This document shows, piece by piece, positions 1 through 7,220 of a stretch of DNA of 64,000 bases. Each line of letters opens with the position of its first letter. The first letter of the stretch is position 1. The DNA comes from JAZDFC01 sp043808235 (GTDB lineage Bacteria; Bacteroidota; Ignavibacteria; Ignavibacteriales; Melioribacteraceae). A model generated the notes under the pieces. It was given only the letters and a program-made list of their open reading frames with translations. It was not told where the DNA came from and did no database searches. The translations under genes were made by a program, and so were the position numbers. The DNA lies in NCBI GenBank assembly GCA_043808235.1, contig JAZDFC010000052.1:1-64000 (forward strand), in the 5' to 3' direction.

Positions 1-615
1 GCTCTTGAGAATATGAAAGATGTAATTCTCGAAGAGATAAATATCAAAGAACTGATCGTACTTGAGGATGATTCCGCGGTTGTAAATAAAACTGCGAAAC
101 CAAATTTTAAAACTCTCGGGCCGAAGTTTGGCAAATTGATGAAGGAACTCGCGAGCAAAATAAAATTGTTTACGCGCGATGAAATATCAATTTTCGAAAA
201 AGAAGGGAAGTACACTTTCAACTTCGAAGGTGTTGAGGTAACTCTCAGCTCGGAGGATGTGGAAATTCTTAGCTCGGAGATTGAAGGCTGGGTAGTTGAA
301 TCCGAAGAAGGAATCACAGTTGCTATCGATACCGAACTTACCGAAGAATTAATTGCCGAAGGGTACGCAAGGGAATTCGTGAACAGAATTCAAAATATGA
401 GAAAGGATGCCGGTCTTGATGTTATGGATAGAATCGGTATTGTTTTTAATTCAGCTGACAAATTTGTTGAGTATATAAATAATTTTTCCGGTTATATTAA
501 AACCGAAACATTAGCCGATACATTCACATCAGGTGAAGCTAATACGGGATATATTCAGAAATGGAATATCGGTGAGTTCGATTGCAGCATCTCAATCGAA
601 AAACTTGAAAAATAA
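1..615 (+). CDS. ileS: Isoleucine-tRNA ligase, C-terminal part (5' end outside window)
   Basis: The reading frame is open from base 1 and ends at a TAA, giving the last 204 residues. They match the C-terminal region of the long (type 2, eukaryote/archaea-like) IleRS: a 'KPNFKTLGPKFGK' segment (the DUF5915-type region) and the motif 'EFVNRIQNMRKDAGLDVMDRI' split around residues 125-145 of the visible part. The full enzyme charges tRNA-Ile in the cytoplasm; catalytic and editing domains lie upstream of the window. It is followed 20 bp later by the dksA-like gene, and ileS-dksA-lspA-rluD appears to be one operon. Family identity is firm, but completeness cannot be judged. Confidence 0.93.
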   Translation, partial: ALENMKDVILEEINIKELIVLEDDSAVVNKTAKPNFKTLGPKFGKLMKELASKIKLFTRDEISIFEKEGKYTFNFEGVEVTLSSEDVEILSSEIEGWVVESEEGITVAIDTELTEELIAEGYAREFVNRIQNMRKDAGLDVMDRIGIVFNSADKFVEYINNFSGYIKTETLADTFTSGEANTGYIQKWNIGEFDCSISIEKLEK

Positions 616-635
616 TTCGTAATAAGGAGTTAACT

Positions 636-1385
636 ATGGCAAAAAAAGTCAATAAAAAAACTGTAAAGCCAAAGGCTGCTGCAAAAAAACCTGCGGTAAA
701 AACTAAAACTGCACCGAAACCGAAAGTCAATATTAAACCAACTGCAAAAACAAAGGCTGCTGCTAAAGTGGCACCCAAAGCTACGGTAAAGGCAAAGGCA
801 GTTAAATCAAAACCGGTAGTAATTGAAAAAAAAGAAATTAAAAAGGTTGCCCATGTTAAAACAAAAGCGCCTGTTAAAACAGCTCCGGTTGATACTGTTA
901 AAAAAACTGCGGTGCATCATGATCTTGTTGAAATTGTATCCCCATCAAAAAAAGTAAAAAAGGTAAAAGGATATAGTAAAAAGGATCTGGATGACTTCAA
1001 AAAAGTCATTCTCGAGAAGCGTGAGGAAATTATCGAACAGCTCCAGAATTTAAAAGAACAAATGATGGATCCAACGACCGGTCAGTATGTTAATGAAAAT
1101 TCCCCGTATTCGCTTCACATGGCAGAGCAAGGAACCGATGCGCAGGAAAGAGAAAAATTATATTTGTGGGCGCAAAGGGAAAATAAATTTCTCGGCTACC
1201 TTGACGATGCTTTAATGAGAATTGAACAAGGTACTTTCGGAATTTGTATTGAGTGTATTGATGAGCCGCAGAACTTATGCCCGACGTGTCCGCTTATTCC
1301 TAAAGATAGATTAATGGCGGTGCCGCATACACAGCATTGTCTGCAAATCAAACAAAAAATGCAAACAACCAAACCAATGATTTAA
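636..1385 (+). CDS. TraR/DksA-type zinc-finger protein with long Lys/Ala/Pro-rich tail
   Basis: A 249-residue protein. Residues 1 to about 110 are an H1/Hc1-like tail of Lys, Ala, Pro and Val repeats with no predicted fold. Residues about 115-185 are a charged helical pair ('EKREEIIEQLQNLKEQM'), and the end carries a DksA/TraR-type finger with Cys204, Cys207, Cys215, Cys218 and Cys235. Canonical fingers have CxxC...CxxC; here there is an extra CPTC and only one Cys in the last pair, so metal ligation may be rearranged. DksA-family proteins bind the RNA polymerase secondary channel; the basic tail suggests DNA or RNA binding (inference). A good GGAG site (626-629) precedes the ATG. It lies between ileS and lspA. 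Confidence 0.85.
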   Translation: MAKKVNKKTVKPKAAAKKPAVKTKTAPKPKVNIKPTAKTKAAAKVAPKATVKAKAVKSKPVVIEKKEIKKVAHVKTKAPVKTAPVDTVKKTAVHHDLVEIVSPSKKVKKVKGYSKKDLDDFKKVILEKREEIIEQLQNLKEQMMDPTTGQYVNENSPYSLHMAEQGTDAQEREKLYLWAQRENKFLGYLDDALMRIEQGTFGICIECIDEPQNLCPTCPLIPKDRLMAVPHTQHCLQIKQKMQTTKPMI

Positions 1386-1397
1386 TCGGAGTTACTT

Positions 1398-2126
1398 TTG
1401 AAGGTACTTTATCTTACGCTTATTCTTGTCATCTCCGATCAATTAACAAAAATATTTATAAAAGGTATTCAGATACCTTTTTTAAATATCGACATTACCG
1501 GAATGAGATTGGGGCAGAGTTTCGATGTGTTTGGCTCGTTTCTAAGAATTACATTTGTAGAAAATCCCGGTATGGCTTTTGGAATTGATGTTGGCGAGAG
1601 TTCAAAACTTTTTCTCTCGCTGTTTTCAATTGTAGCCAGCATTGGAATTATTATTTACCTATATAAAATTAGAAACGAATCATGGATTATCAGATTGGCG
1701 CTCGCATTCATACTTGCTGGCGCTCTCGGTAATTTGGTTGATAGAATGTTTTACGGAGTAATTTACGACTATGCCCCGATATTTTACGGTAGTGTTGTTG
1801 ATTTTGTGAATGTTGATTTCTTTGATTTCACCCTATTCGGGAGGACTTACGACCGCTTCCCGATTTTTAATATTGCCGATTCGAGCGTTACCATAGGCGT
1901 ATTTTTACTACTTATATTTCATAGAAGCCACGAGAAAGTCGAGGAAGTGGAAGGTGGAACTGAATTGCAAACTGTTGCCGAACCGGCAGTTAATTCTCAA
2001 TTTCGAGGCACTGATAATGAGCCTCTGATTGTTGAAGAAATAAATGAAGTCGGGGAAACCTCTATACAAGATTTCCCGGAAGGAAACGATGGCGAAGATA
2101 ATAACCGAAAAGAAATTAAAAATTGA
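1398..2126 (+). CDS. lspA: Lipoprotein signal peptidase (signal peptidase II)
   Basis: An inner-membrane aspartic protease that removes the signal peptide of prolipoproteins. The 242-residue protein has four hydrophobic segments and the family motifs 'ENPGMAFGI', 'GALGNLVDRM' (first catalytic Asp) and 'FPIFNIADSSV' (second catalytic Asp). Translation probably starts at TTG 1398, with CGGAG just upstream (1387-1390). A C-terminal hydrophilic extension of about 60 residues, rich in Glu, goes beyond the usual family length of about 160-170 residues. The gene overlaps rluD by 38 bp. Many substrates are nearby (lipoproteins at 24369, 25565, 29535, 31340). Confidence 0.93.
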   Translation: MKVLYLTLILVISDQLTKIFIKGIQIPFLNIDITGMRLGQSFDVFGSFLRITFVENPGMAFGIDVGESSKLFLSLFSIVASIGIIIYLYKIRNESWIIRLALAFILAGALGNLVDRMFYGVIYDYAPIFYGSVVDFVNVDFFDFTLFGRTYDRFPIFNIADSSVTIGVFLLLIFHRSHEKVEEVEGGTELQTVAEPAVNSQFRGTDNEPLIVEEINEVGETSIQDFPEGNDGEDNNRKEIKN

Positions 2127-3072
2127 AATTACCGATGGAAAGAAGAAGGAACGAATCGATGTATATCTCGCCAATTCAATTGAACATTCCACCCGCTCAA
2201 GAGTCCAGAAATTAATAAAAGCAAATTTTGTATTGGTCAACGGGGAACCTGTAAAACCAAATTACAAGGTTTCCCCTGGCGATGTAATTGATGTAACAAT
2301 TCCAGTATCGCCCCGACCCGAAGACACCGAAGCAGAAGAAATTCCTCTTGATATTGTTTACGAAGATGAAACATTGCTGATTGTAAACAAGGCAGCCGGA
2401 ATGGTTGCCCATCCGGCTCTCGGAAATTTTACCGGAACACTTGTAAATGCACTTCTTCATCACACCCAAAAATTGAGTGACGTGAATGAACCGGGCAGAC
2501 CGGGTATTGTCCATCGAATTGATAAAGATACAAGCGGTTTATTACTCGTAGCAAAAGAAGATTGGACACACACACAGCTTGCCAAACAATTTGCCAAACA
2601 TACAACCGAGCGCGAATATTGGGCTATTTGTTGGGGGATATTTAAAGAGAAGGAAGGAGAAATAATCGGCAACATCGCTCGCAGTAAGAGGGATAGAAAA
2701 ATATTTTGTGTTAGTGAAGATGACGGCAAGCCCGCACATACATATTATTGGGTGATGGAGGAATTTGAATTCGCTTCTCTTCTCAAATTGAAATTGAAGA
2801 CAGGGAGAACACACCAAATTAGAGTTCATCTTTCGCACATCAATCATCCCATATTTGGCGATCCTACTTACGGCGGAAGAAAAATTTGTTATGGATTTAA
2901 TCTGCCAAAAATAAAATCACGGGTTGAAAACTTATTGGAAATAATGCCGCGACAGGCGCTTCACGCAAAGACTCTTGGATTCATTCATCCCACTAAAAAT
3001 GAAAAAGTATTCTTCGATTCCGAACTGCCGGAGGATTTCGCAGAACTGCTCGATAAGCTTCGTAAGGAGTGA
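2089..3072 (+). CDS. rluD: Ribosomal large subunit pseudouridine synthase, RluD family
   Basis: A 327-residue RluA/RluD-family pseudouridine synthase. An N-terminal S4 RNA-binding domain (residues about 15-75, 'RVQKLIKANFVLVNG') is followed by the catalytic domain with 'HRIDKDTSGLLLVAK' (catalytic Asp) and 'GRTHQIRVHLSHINHPIFGD'. The ATG at 2089 was chosen over the in-frame ATG at 2044 because a strong GGAAGGAAA site lies just before it and the family begins near this point. The start overlaps the end of lspA, so translation is probably coupled. The last eight codons (3046-3069) recur, diverged only at synonymous positions, at 4095-4118. Confidence 0.93.
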   Translation: MAKIITEKKLKIEITDGKKKERIDVYLANSIEHSTRSRVQKLIKANFVLVNGEPVKPNYKVSPGDVIDVTIPVSPRPEDTEAEEIPLDIVYEDETLLIVNKAAGMVAHPALGNFTGTLVNALLHHTQKLSDVNEPGRPGIVHRIDKDTSGLLLVAKEDWTHTQLAKQFAKHTTEREYWAICWGIFKEKEGEIIGNIARSKRDRKIFCVSEDDGKPAHTYYWVMEEFEFASLLKLKLKTGRTHQIRVHLSHINHPIFGDPTYGGRKICYGFNLPKIKSRVENLLEIMPRQALHAKTLGFIHPTKNEKVFFDSELPEDFAELLDKLRKE

Positions 3073-3109
3073 AAGGAGATAGAATTTAGGAGATAGGAGT
3101 CAAAAGTCA
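3046..3109. repeat. Direct repeat copy A: rluD 3' end plus downstream heptads
   Basis: This segment aligns without gaps to 4095-4158 (offset 1049 bp). It covers the last eight rluD codons (LLDKLRKE), the stop and the 7-bp repeats after it. In the coding part the four differences from copy B are all third-position changes that keep the amino acids. Confidence 0.8.
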
Positions 3110-3116
3110 GAATTTT
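3075..3116. repeat. Heptad array, GGAGATA/GGAGTCA family (6 units)
   Basis: Six contiguous 7-bp units follow the rluD stop: GGAGATA, GAATTTA, GGAGATA, GGAGTCA, AAAGTCA, GAATTTT. Period 7 is exact although the units are degenerate. The same family recurs at 4124-4172. Confidence 0.75.
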
Positions 3117-3127
3117 AATTTGAATAG

Positions 3128-3147
3128 CTCCGGCATTTATGCCGGAG
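3128..3147. repeat. Perfect inverted repeat in rluD-toxin/antitoxin intergenic region
   Basis: CTCCGGCAT, two bases, ATGCCGGAG form a nine-base-pair perfect hairpin. No uninterrupted T-run follows on the plus strand (GGTTAAAAAA), so it is not a convincing rluD terminator. A dispersed hairpin element is possible. Confidence 0.5.
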
Positions 3148-3310
3148 GTTAAAAAACAGAAGGAACAATCGGCTTTAGCCACATAAATATGATTATGTTT
3201 AGAAGAATAAACTTGGCAGTTCCGAACAACTTTGCGACTGATAAACATCTCCTGTCGCGGAATGGTCTGCGACAGTCGAGTAAAGGTTAAACGCAGCTAA
3301 AATGAATTGA

Positions 3311-3544
3311 TTATCTGTCTATCTCTTCTGCTGCAATATCAGCTACTTTTTTCATAGCCTTATTGAATTTACTTTTACTCGCTTTTCGTGCTCTTTCTTC
3401 AATATACTCTTCAGTTGCCAAAGCCGAAATTTTTTCGGCGAGCGCGGTTGAGACTAATTGATTAATGGATGTGTTTTCCTTTTTCGCCAACGAGCGTGCT
3501 TTTTTATGCAGTGAATCCGGTAATCTCAAGCTAATTGTACTCAT
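3311..3544 (-). CDS. Ribbon-helix-helix (CopG/HicB-like) antitoxin
   Basis: A 77-residue protein starting 'MSTISLRLPDSLHKKARSLA', which is a typical ribbon-helix-helix N-terminus (beta strand, helix, turn, helix) as in CopG/Arc and HicB-type antitoxins. The rest is a charged helix that would bind the toxin. The ATG overlaps the toxin stop codon in an ATGA junction and has a GGAG site 7 bp upstream (inside the toxin gene), so the two genes are co-translated. The antitoxin is second in the operon, which is the reverse of most PIN pairs. It probably autoregulates the pair (family knowledge). Confidence 0.8.
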   Translation of the reverse strand: MSTISLRLPDSLHKKARSLAKKENTSINQLVSTALAEKISALATEEYIEERARKASKSKFNKAMKKVADIAAEEIDR

Positions 3545-3969
3545 TCGATTTCTCCAATTATTTTTAAAAACTCTTTTGGAGTTAACAACCTTAGTCCGAA
3601 TTTTTCTATTCCTACGAAATCATTATTATTAAAACTGATTATGTAATCGCATTCGGACTCGACAGCTAATTCCAGAATCATATCATATTTCAGGTCTTTT
3701 AAAAATGGACGCCAGAGGTAAAATATTTTTCGCTTTTGAGATGATAAGCAAATGTAATCCAAAATGTCATCGATATCCGCTTTCGTTAATTTTATATTAG
3801 ACTTGTTCCTCTTTGCCGCATCTTCATATTCCAGTATTAAGGGTACCGAGATTGATACTTCAAATCTGTCATCATCAATCAATGACATTAACTTATATGA
3901 AAATCCATTCCGGGATTTCAAAGCAGAAACAAAGACATTCGTACCGATTACAATTTTGTACTTTTTCAC
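3541..3969 (-). CDS. PIN-domain protein, putative toxin with altered active site
   Basis: A 142-residue PIN-fold protein of the PIN-family toxin group: 'KYKIVIGTNVFVSALKS' at the N-terminus, 'LILEYED' in the middle and 'CDYIISFNNNDF' near the end. PIN domains are Mg-dependent RNases. The first catalytic acid, normally Asp in 'IxDTN', is Gly here (GGT codon), which may reduce or abolish nuclease activity. I chose the GTG at 3969 because it gives the usual family start (VKKYKIVI). The frame is open up to 4134, but that extension runs into the duplicated rluD tail and has no family resemblance that I can see. It overlaps the antitoxin by 4 bp. Confidence 0.7.
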   Translation of the reverse strand: MKKYKIVIGTNVFVSALKSRNGFSYKLMSLIDDDRFEVSISVPLILEYEDAAKRNKSNIKLTKADIDDILDYICLSSQKRKIFYLWRPFLKDLKYDMILELAVESECDYIISFNNNDFVGIEKFGLRLLTPKEFLKIIGEIE

Positions 3970-4094
3970 GCTGGTATTATATTCAATACCGGGTATAAAA
4001 TCAATTCTGATTTTATCATATACTATACAGTGCAAAAATTTGTATTCGTCTCGAATCGTATTAGCAATTCTCTCCTCCAAATTATTTTTTTCTT

Positions 4095-4158
4095 CTACTC
4101 GATAAACTTCGTAAAGAACGATGGGAGATAGCAATTAGAAGATAGGAGACAGAAGTCA
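4095..4158. repeat. Direct repeat copy B: remnant of an rluD 3' end
   Basis: Read on the plus strand, 4095-4118 encodes LLDKLRKE, the same eight residues that end RluD, with four synonymous third-base differences. The stop TGA has become CGA. Homology continues through the heptads. Nothing upstream of 4095 resembles rluD, so this is a junction remnant. Confidence 0.75.
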
Positions 4159-4172
4159 GGAGTCAGAATGGT
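4124..4172. repeat. Heptad array, GGAGATA/GGAGTCA family (7 units)
   Basis: Seven contiguous 7-bp units: GGAGATA, GCAATTA, GAAGATA, GGAGACA, GAAGTCA, GGAGTCA, GAATGGT. Same family and register as 3075-3116. Confidence 0.75.
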
Positions 4173-4347
4173 AGCCTGGCAGCCGCGAACCAATTCGCGA
4201 CTGAAACAGCGGGAATAATCTCGCAATCAGGGTGGATCATAACAAATATATCCTCCTCCCGGCAGGCATTGCTTGTCCCGTATAACGGGAAATCGATTCA
4301 CACTTATTGAGCCTCTCCTGAAGCGGAATGGTTCACTACAGCAGAGA

Positions 4348-4410
4348 ACTGAATACTGATTACTGTGAACTGACGACTACCTGCTGCAAGCTGCATTCTG
4401 CATGTTGTCT
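4348..4410. repeat. Heptad array, ACTGNNN passing into GCTGCAN (9 units)
   Basis: Nine contiguous 7-bp units: ACTGAAT, ACTGATT, ACTGTGA, ACTGACG, ACTACCT, GCTGCAA, GCTGCAT, TCTGCAT, GTTGTCT. A near-constant tetramer is followed by a variable trinucleotide. Related arrays are at 13876-13910 and 15072-15113. Confidence 0.75.
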
Positions 4411-4506
4411 CATTTGCCAAATGCCGAAGTAAATTTTATATTTAATTCGGATTTTTAATCCACTTAAACAACAAAACAATATTCGATAGGGAAGAGTCGA
4501 AGCGAT

Positions 4507-5226
4507 ATGTACCAGACTAAAAAAAACTATGTAAAGCCCGAAATGAAAATGGCGGATTTAATTTTTGAAAATCCTTCCTTGCTTTTATTAATGGAACATT
4601 TTGAACTGGATTTTATTGTTCACGATAAAACAGTCTTGCAGTTATGCGAAGAAAACAAAATAAGCAAAGAAGTGTTTATTGCATTTGCCAATTTGTATAA
4701 CGGATTCTATCCTACAGAGGCTGGAAACTTTTCAAAGGACGATATTACGGCTATTATTCTCTTTTTGAGAAACACGCATAATTATTATGAAAACGAAAAG
4801 TATCCCGAAATAAAAAATCTAATTGAACAATTGTATTTCAAGAATTATGCGGCGGAAATCAAACTAATCGGAAAATTTTTTGATGAATATTTCGAAGAAG
4901 TGAAGGAACATCTGTCGTACGAAAATAAAGTTGTCTTTCCATATTTTTGCCAACTGTCGAAGCAGACAAGATCAAATGAAAATGACAAGAATAAATTCTC
5001 GGTTAATGAGTACAGGGAACATCACACCGATATCGAATCGAAATTGAACGACTTGAAAGAGCTTCTTCTAAAGCATGTGCCTGTGCAGAACGATCGTGTT
5101 CTTCGCCGGAAAATTATTGTTAATCTCTTCGAGGTTGAATATGATTTGAACATCCATTCGATAATCGAAGAGACTGTGTTAATCCCGTTGATTGTTAAAT
5201 TGGAAAAGCTGTCGGCAGGTGAATAA
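4507..5226 (+). CDS. Hemerythrin-domain protein of the RIC/YtfE/ScdA type
   Basis: A 239-residue protein. Residues about 10-55 ('MADLIFENPSLLLLMEHFEL') resemble the ScdA_N (DUF542) domain, but the usual Cys-Cys of that domain is absent ('ELDFIVHDKT'). The rest is a four-helix hemerythrin-like domain with His/Glu ligands in 'RNTHNYY', 'KEHLSYE', 'REHHTD' and 'NIHSIIEE'. RIC proteins are di-iron proteins that help restore Fe-S or non-heme iron centres after NO or oxidative damage; that role here is an inference. Eight bases overlap the regulator that follows, so the two are probably one stress-response operon. The ATG is preceded only by a weak GGGAAG site. Confidence 0.75.
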   Translation: MYQTKKNYVKPEMKMADLIFENPSLLLLMEHFELDFIVHDKTVLQLCEENKISKEVFIAFANLYNGFYPTEAGNFSKDDITAIILFLRNTHNYYENEKYPEIKNLIEQLYFKNYAAEIKLIGKFFDEYFEEVKEHLSYENKVVFPYFCQLSKQTRSNENDKNKFSVNEYREHHTDIESKLNDLKELLLKHVPVQNDRVLRRKIIVNLFEVEYDLNIHSIIEETVLIPLIVKLEKLSAGE

Positions 5227-5821
5227 GCAGCTAATAAATATCGCCGTTCTCGAACCTTCCCAAATAATTTTCGAAGGACTCTCGAACGTTCTTTCAAAAT
5301 CCGGGCAGTATTTTAAACTGATTAGGATTGAAGGCATCAACGAAATTGAGAATTTACTACGTAACGAGAAACTCGATGTTGCGATTATTAATCCGACTCA
5401 GATTCAAAATAAAAACAAAGAGTTCATCTCACTCAAAAAAAACATGCCGGATACTTGTTGGATTGGATTGATATATACTTTTTTCGACCATCAGCTTTTA
5501 TCTTTGTTTGATAAAACAATAGGCGTAACCGATTCAACGGAAACAATAGTTAATTTGATAAACCGACTGAACAATTCCGACAGTAACACTATTCCTCCAA
5601 TTGAACACGAGCAGCTTTCCGATCGCGAGACAGAGGTGTTGAAATTACTTGTCACAGGTTTATCGAACAAGGAAATCGCCGATAAATTATTTATTAGCAT
5701 TCACACCGTAATTAGTCACCGGAAAAACATTACGCAGAAAACCGGGATTAAAAGTCAATCCGGACTCACGATTTACGCTATATCGAATAAAATTATTCAC
5801 ATAGAGGACTACAAACTTTAG
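5219..5821 (+). CDS. LuxR/NarL-type regulator with degenerate receiver
   Basis: A 200-residue protein from the GTG at 5219, which overlaps the preceding stop (GTGAATAA). A TTG further upstream (5192) is also in frame but lies deep inside the hemerythrin gene. The C-terminus has a clear LuxR-type HTH ('LSDRETEVLKLLVTGLSNKE' and 'HTVISHRKNI'). The N-terminal half has receiver-like alternation, but the acidic pair reads 'LEPSQ' and the usual phospho-acceptor position reads 'VAIINPTQ', so phosphorylation is unlikely. It is probably controlled by another signal, perhaps through its hemerythrin partner (inference). Confidence 0.78.
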   Translation: MNKQLINIAVLEPSQIIFEGLSNVLSKSGQYFKLIRIEGINEIENLLRNEKLDVAIINPTQIQNKNKEFISLKKNMPDTCWIGLIYTFFDHQLLSLFDKTIGVTDSTETIVNLINRLNNSDSNTIPPIEHEQLSDRETEVLKLLVTGLSNKEIADKLFISIHTVISHRKNITQKTGIKSQSGLTIYAISNKIIHIEDYKL

Positions 5822-6078
5822 TAGCAATTATCAGATGAGGCATGCAAACGTAATTTACCTCCTTCAGATTCTCTTTACCGGATTATGAGATCATTATTGA
5901 AAAAAATGATTAACCAAATATTTCCTCTCAATAAAATCTCAGTAGTTTATCATATTGACAGCCCGATGAAGGTGGAAGGAAAATCATGCAACTTATTTGA
6001 GCTAAAAGAAGTTTGACCTATGTTAATTTTACACGATAAAAAAAATATCTGTTAAAGCATTTGCAATTGGATACAAAG

Positions 6079-6591
6079 ATGAAAGGATACATTCATATTT
6101 ATACCGGTAACGGAAAAGGGAAAACGACAGCCGCATTGGGTTTAGCTTTACGAGCTGCTGGTGCAGGTAAAAGCGTATTTATCGCTCAGTTTGTTAAAGG
6201 CATGCATTATTCCGAACTGGAAGCAATAAAACGCATTCCCGAAATTGAAATTAAACAATACGGATTGGATTGCTTTATTATAAACGAACCTACTAACGCC
6301 GATATTCAAGCTGCGCAGGCTGGATTGGCTGAGGTTTCCGAAATTATTAAAGCCGGAAAGTATGATTTGGTGATTTTAGATGAAGCATGCATAGCAATTT
6401 ATTATAGACTTTTCAATTCGGGCGAATTGATTGAAATTCTCGAGCTAAAACCGGAATCAATGGAAATTATTATTACCGGCAGATACGCTCCGCCGGAACT
6501 AATTGCGATGGCAGATCTGGTTACGGAAATGCACGAAGTAAAACATTACTACACTCAAGGAGTTGAAGCAAGAAAGGGAATTGAGTTTTAA
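6079..6591 (+). CDS. cobO: Cob(I)alamin adenosyltransferase, CobA/CobO/BtuR family
   Basis: A 170-residue cytoplasmic enzyme that makes adenosylcobalamin from cob(I)alamin and ATP. It has the P-loop 'YTGNGKGKTTAALGLALRA' at the N-terminus, 'YDLVILDEACIAI' (Walker-B-like) and 'ELIAMADLVTEMHEVKHYY', all typical of the CobO family at the usual length. The ATG at 6079 gives the family start (MKGYIHIY); an in-frame TTG at 6061 would add six residues. No other cobalamin synthesis gene is in the window, so it may serve salvage. It sits before the TonB receptor, which would fit corrinoid uptake but does not prove it. I found no cobalamin riboswitch. Confidence 0.92.
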   Translation: MKGYIHIYTGNGKGKTTAALGLALRAAGAGKSVFIAQFVKGMHYSELEAIKRIPEIEIKQYGLDCFIINEPTNADIQAAQAGLAEVSEIIKAGKYDLVILDEACIAIYYRLFNSGELIEILELKPESMEIIITGRYAPPELIAMADLVTEMHEVKHYYTQGVEARKGIEF

Positions 6592-6772
6592 TTGCACTAT
6601 AAAAAAGCAATCGAGCTCTTATTCCCTAATAATAGGGATGTTGCGATGAATAATTACCCTATTGCGGGGATTGGATATTTTTTTTAGATGTAATAGATTT
6701 GTAACAATAGTTCAGCTAATTTAAGAAGTAACTATTTTTTATACATATTCTATCAGTACTCAATCGGCTTTT

Positions 6773-7120
6773 GTGAGCAAAATTAAAAAACATATTATTC
6801 TTTTTTACAAGGCATTTCTTTTATTCTACATTTTCTTTCTTGGATTTGCAGGTCTCCATCAGCATGCATTGCATTTTTACACCGATAAAAATCATGTAAC
6901 AATTCACAAAGAAATTGAAAGCGACTTTTTCGATCCATTCATGGACGAAAATTCGGTTTGCCGTTTGGTTTCTTTTGCTTCGATGCTATATAATAATGAA
7001 CAGCCAGTAATTTTTAATAGCGATGTTGTTGAACAATCTTTTAAATCAATCTCTTTTCTTCATAAACCCGATACTAAGTTTTTAACTACCGCATCTTTAC
7101 GCGCGCCGCCAGCAAAATAA
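6773..7120 (+). CDS. Small membrane-anchored protein next to TonB receptor
   Basis: 115 residues from a GTG start. A hydrophobic segment (residues about 8-28, 'FLLFYIFFLGFAG') is followed by a His-rich patch 'LHQHALHFYTDKNH' and a C-terminus 'LRAPPAK'. A short hydrophobic protein ending in RAPP-like residues recalls the DUF2946-type proteins found beside TonB receptors; I could not verify this. It lies 100 bp upstream of the receptor on the same strand. The His patch might bind metal (inference). Function unknown. Confidence 0.55.
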   Translation: MSKIKKHIILFYKAFLLFYIFFLGFAGLHQHALHFYTDKNHVTIHKEIESDFFDPFMDENSVCRLVSFASMLYNNEQPVIFNSDVVEQSFKSISFLHKPDTKFLTTASLRAPPAK

Positions 7121-7142
7121 ATCATAAATAAAGTCCATTAAC

Positions 7143-7168
7143 ACGTTTGCCTGGATTTTAGGCAACGT
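7143..7168. promoter_or_regulatory. Hairpin between small protein gene and TonB receptor
   Basis: ACGTTTGCCT (7143-7152) pairs with AGGCAACGT (7160-7168) with one bulged T. No T-run follows, so it is more likely an mRNA-processing, attenuation or protein-binding structure than a terminator. Confidence 0.35.
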
Positions 7169-7220
7169 CGAATCCATACAAATAATTAGTATAGTTTTTA
7201 AGCAATTTAAGGATATTGAA

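Larger units (their letters stand above)
3970..4506. other. Gene-free stretch with repeats between PIN gene and hemerythrin gene
   Basis: No supported gene. It holds the open extension of the PIN frame (to 4134), copy B of the rluD-tail repeat (4095-4158), two heptad arrays (4124-4172 and 4348-4410), a small hairpin TCCCGT-ATA-ACGGGA (4276-4290), and short blocks shared with 3223-3270: CGAAC..GCGACTGA (4186) and CTCCTG..GCGGAATGGT (4315). The shared blocks occur in the same order on both sides of the toxin-antitoxin pair. Confidence 0.6.

Noticed and set aside
3128..3147. Hairpin after rluD as a terminator
   Set aside because: Strong stem, but the following bases are GGTTAAAAAA, not a T-run.
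5822..6078. Possible cobalamin riboswitch before cobO
   Set aside because: No B12-box (GCCACTG-type) context or conserved core seen.
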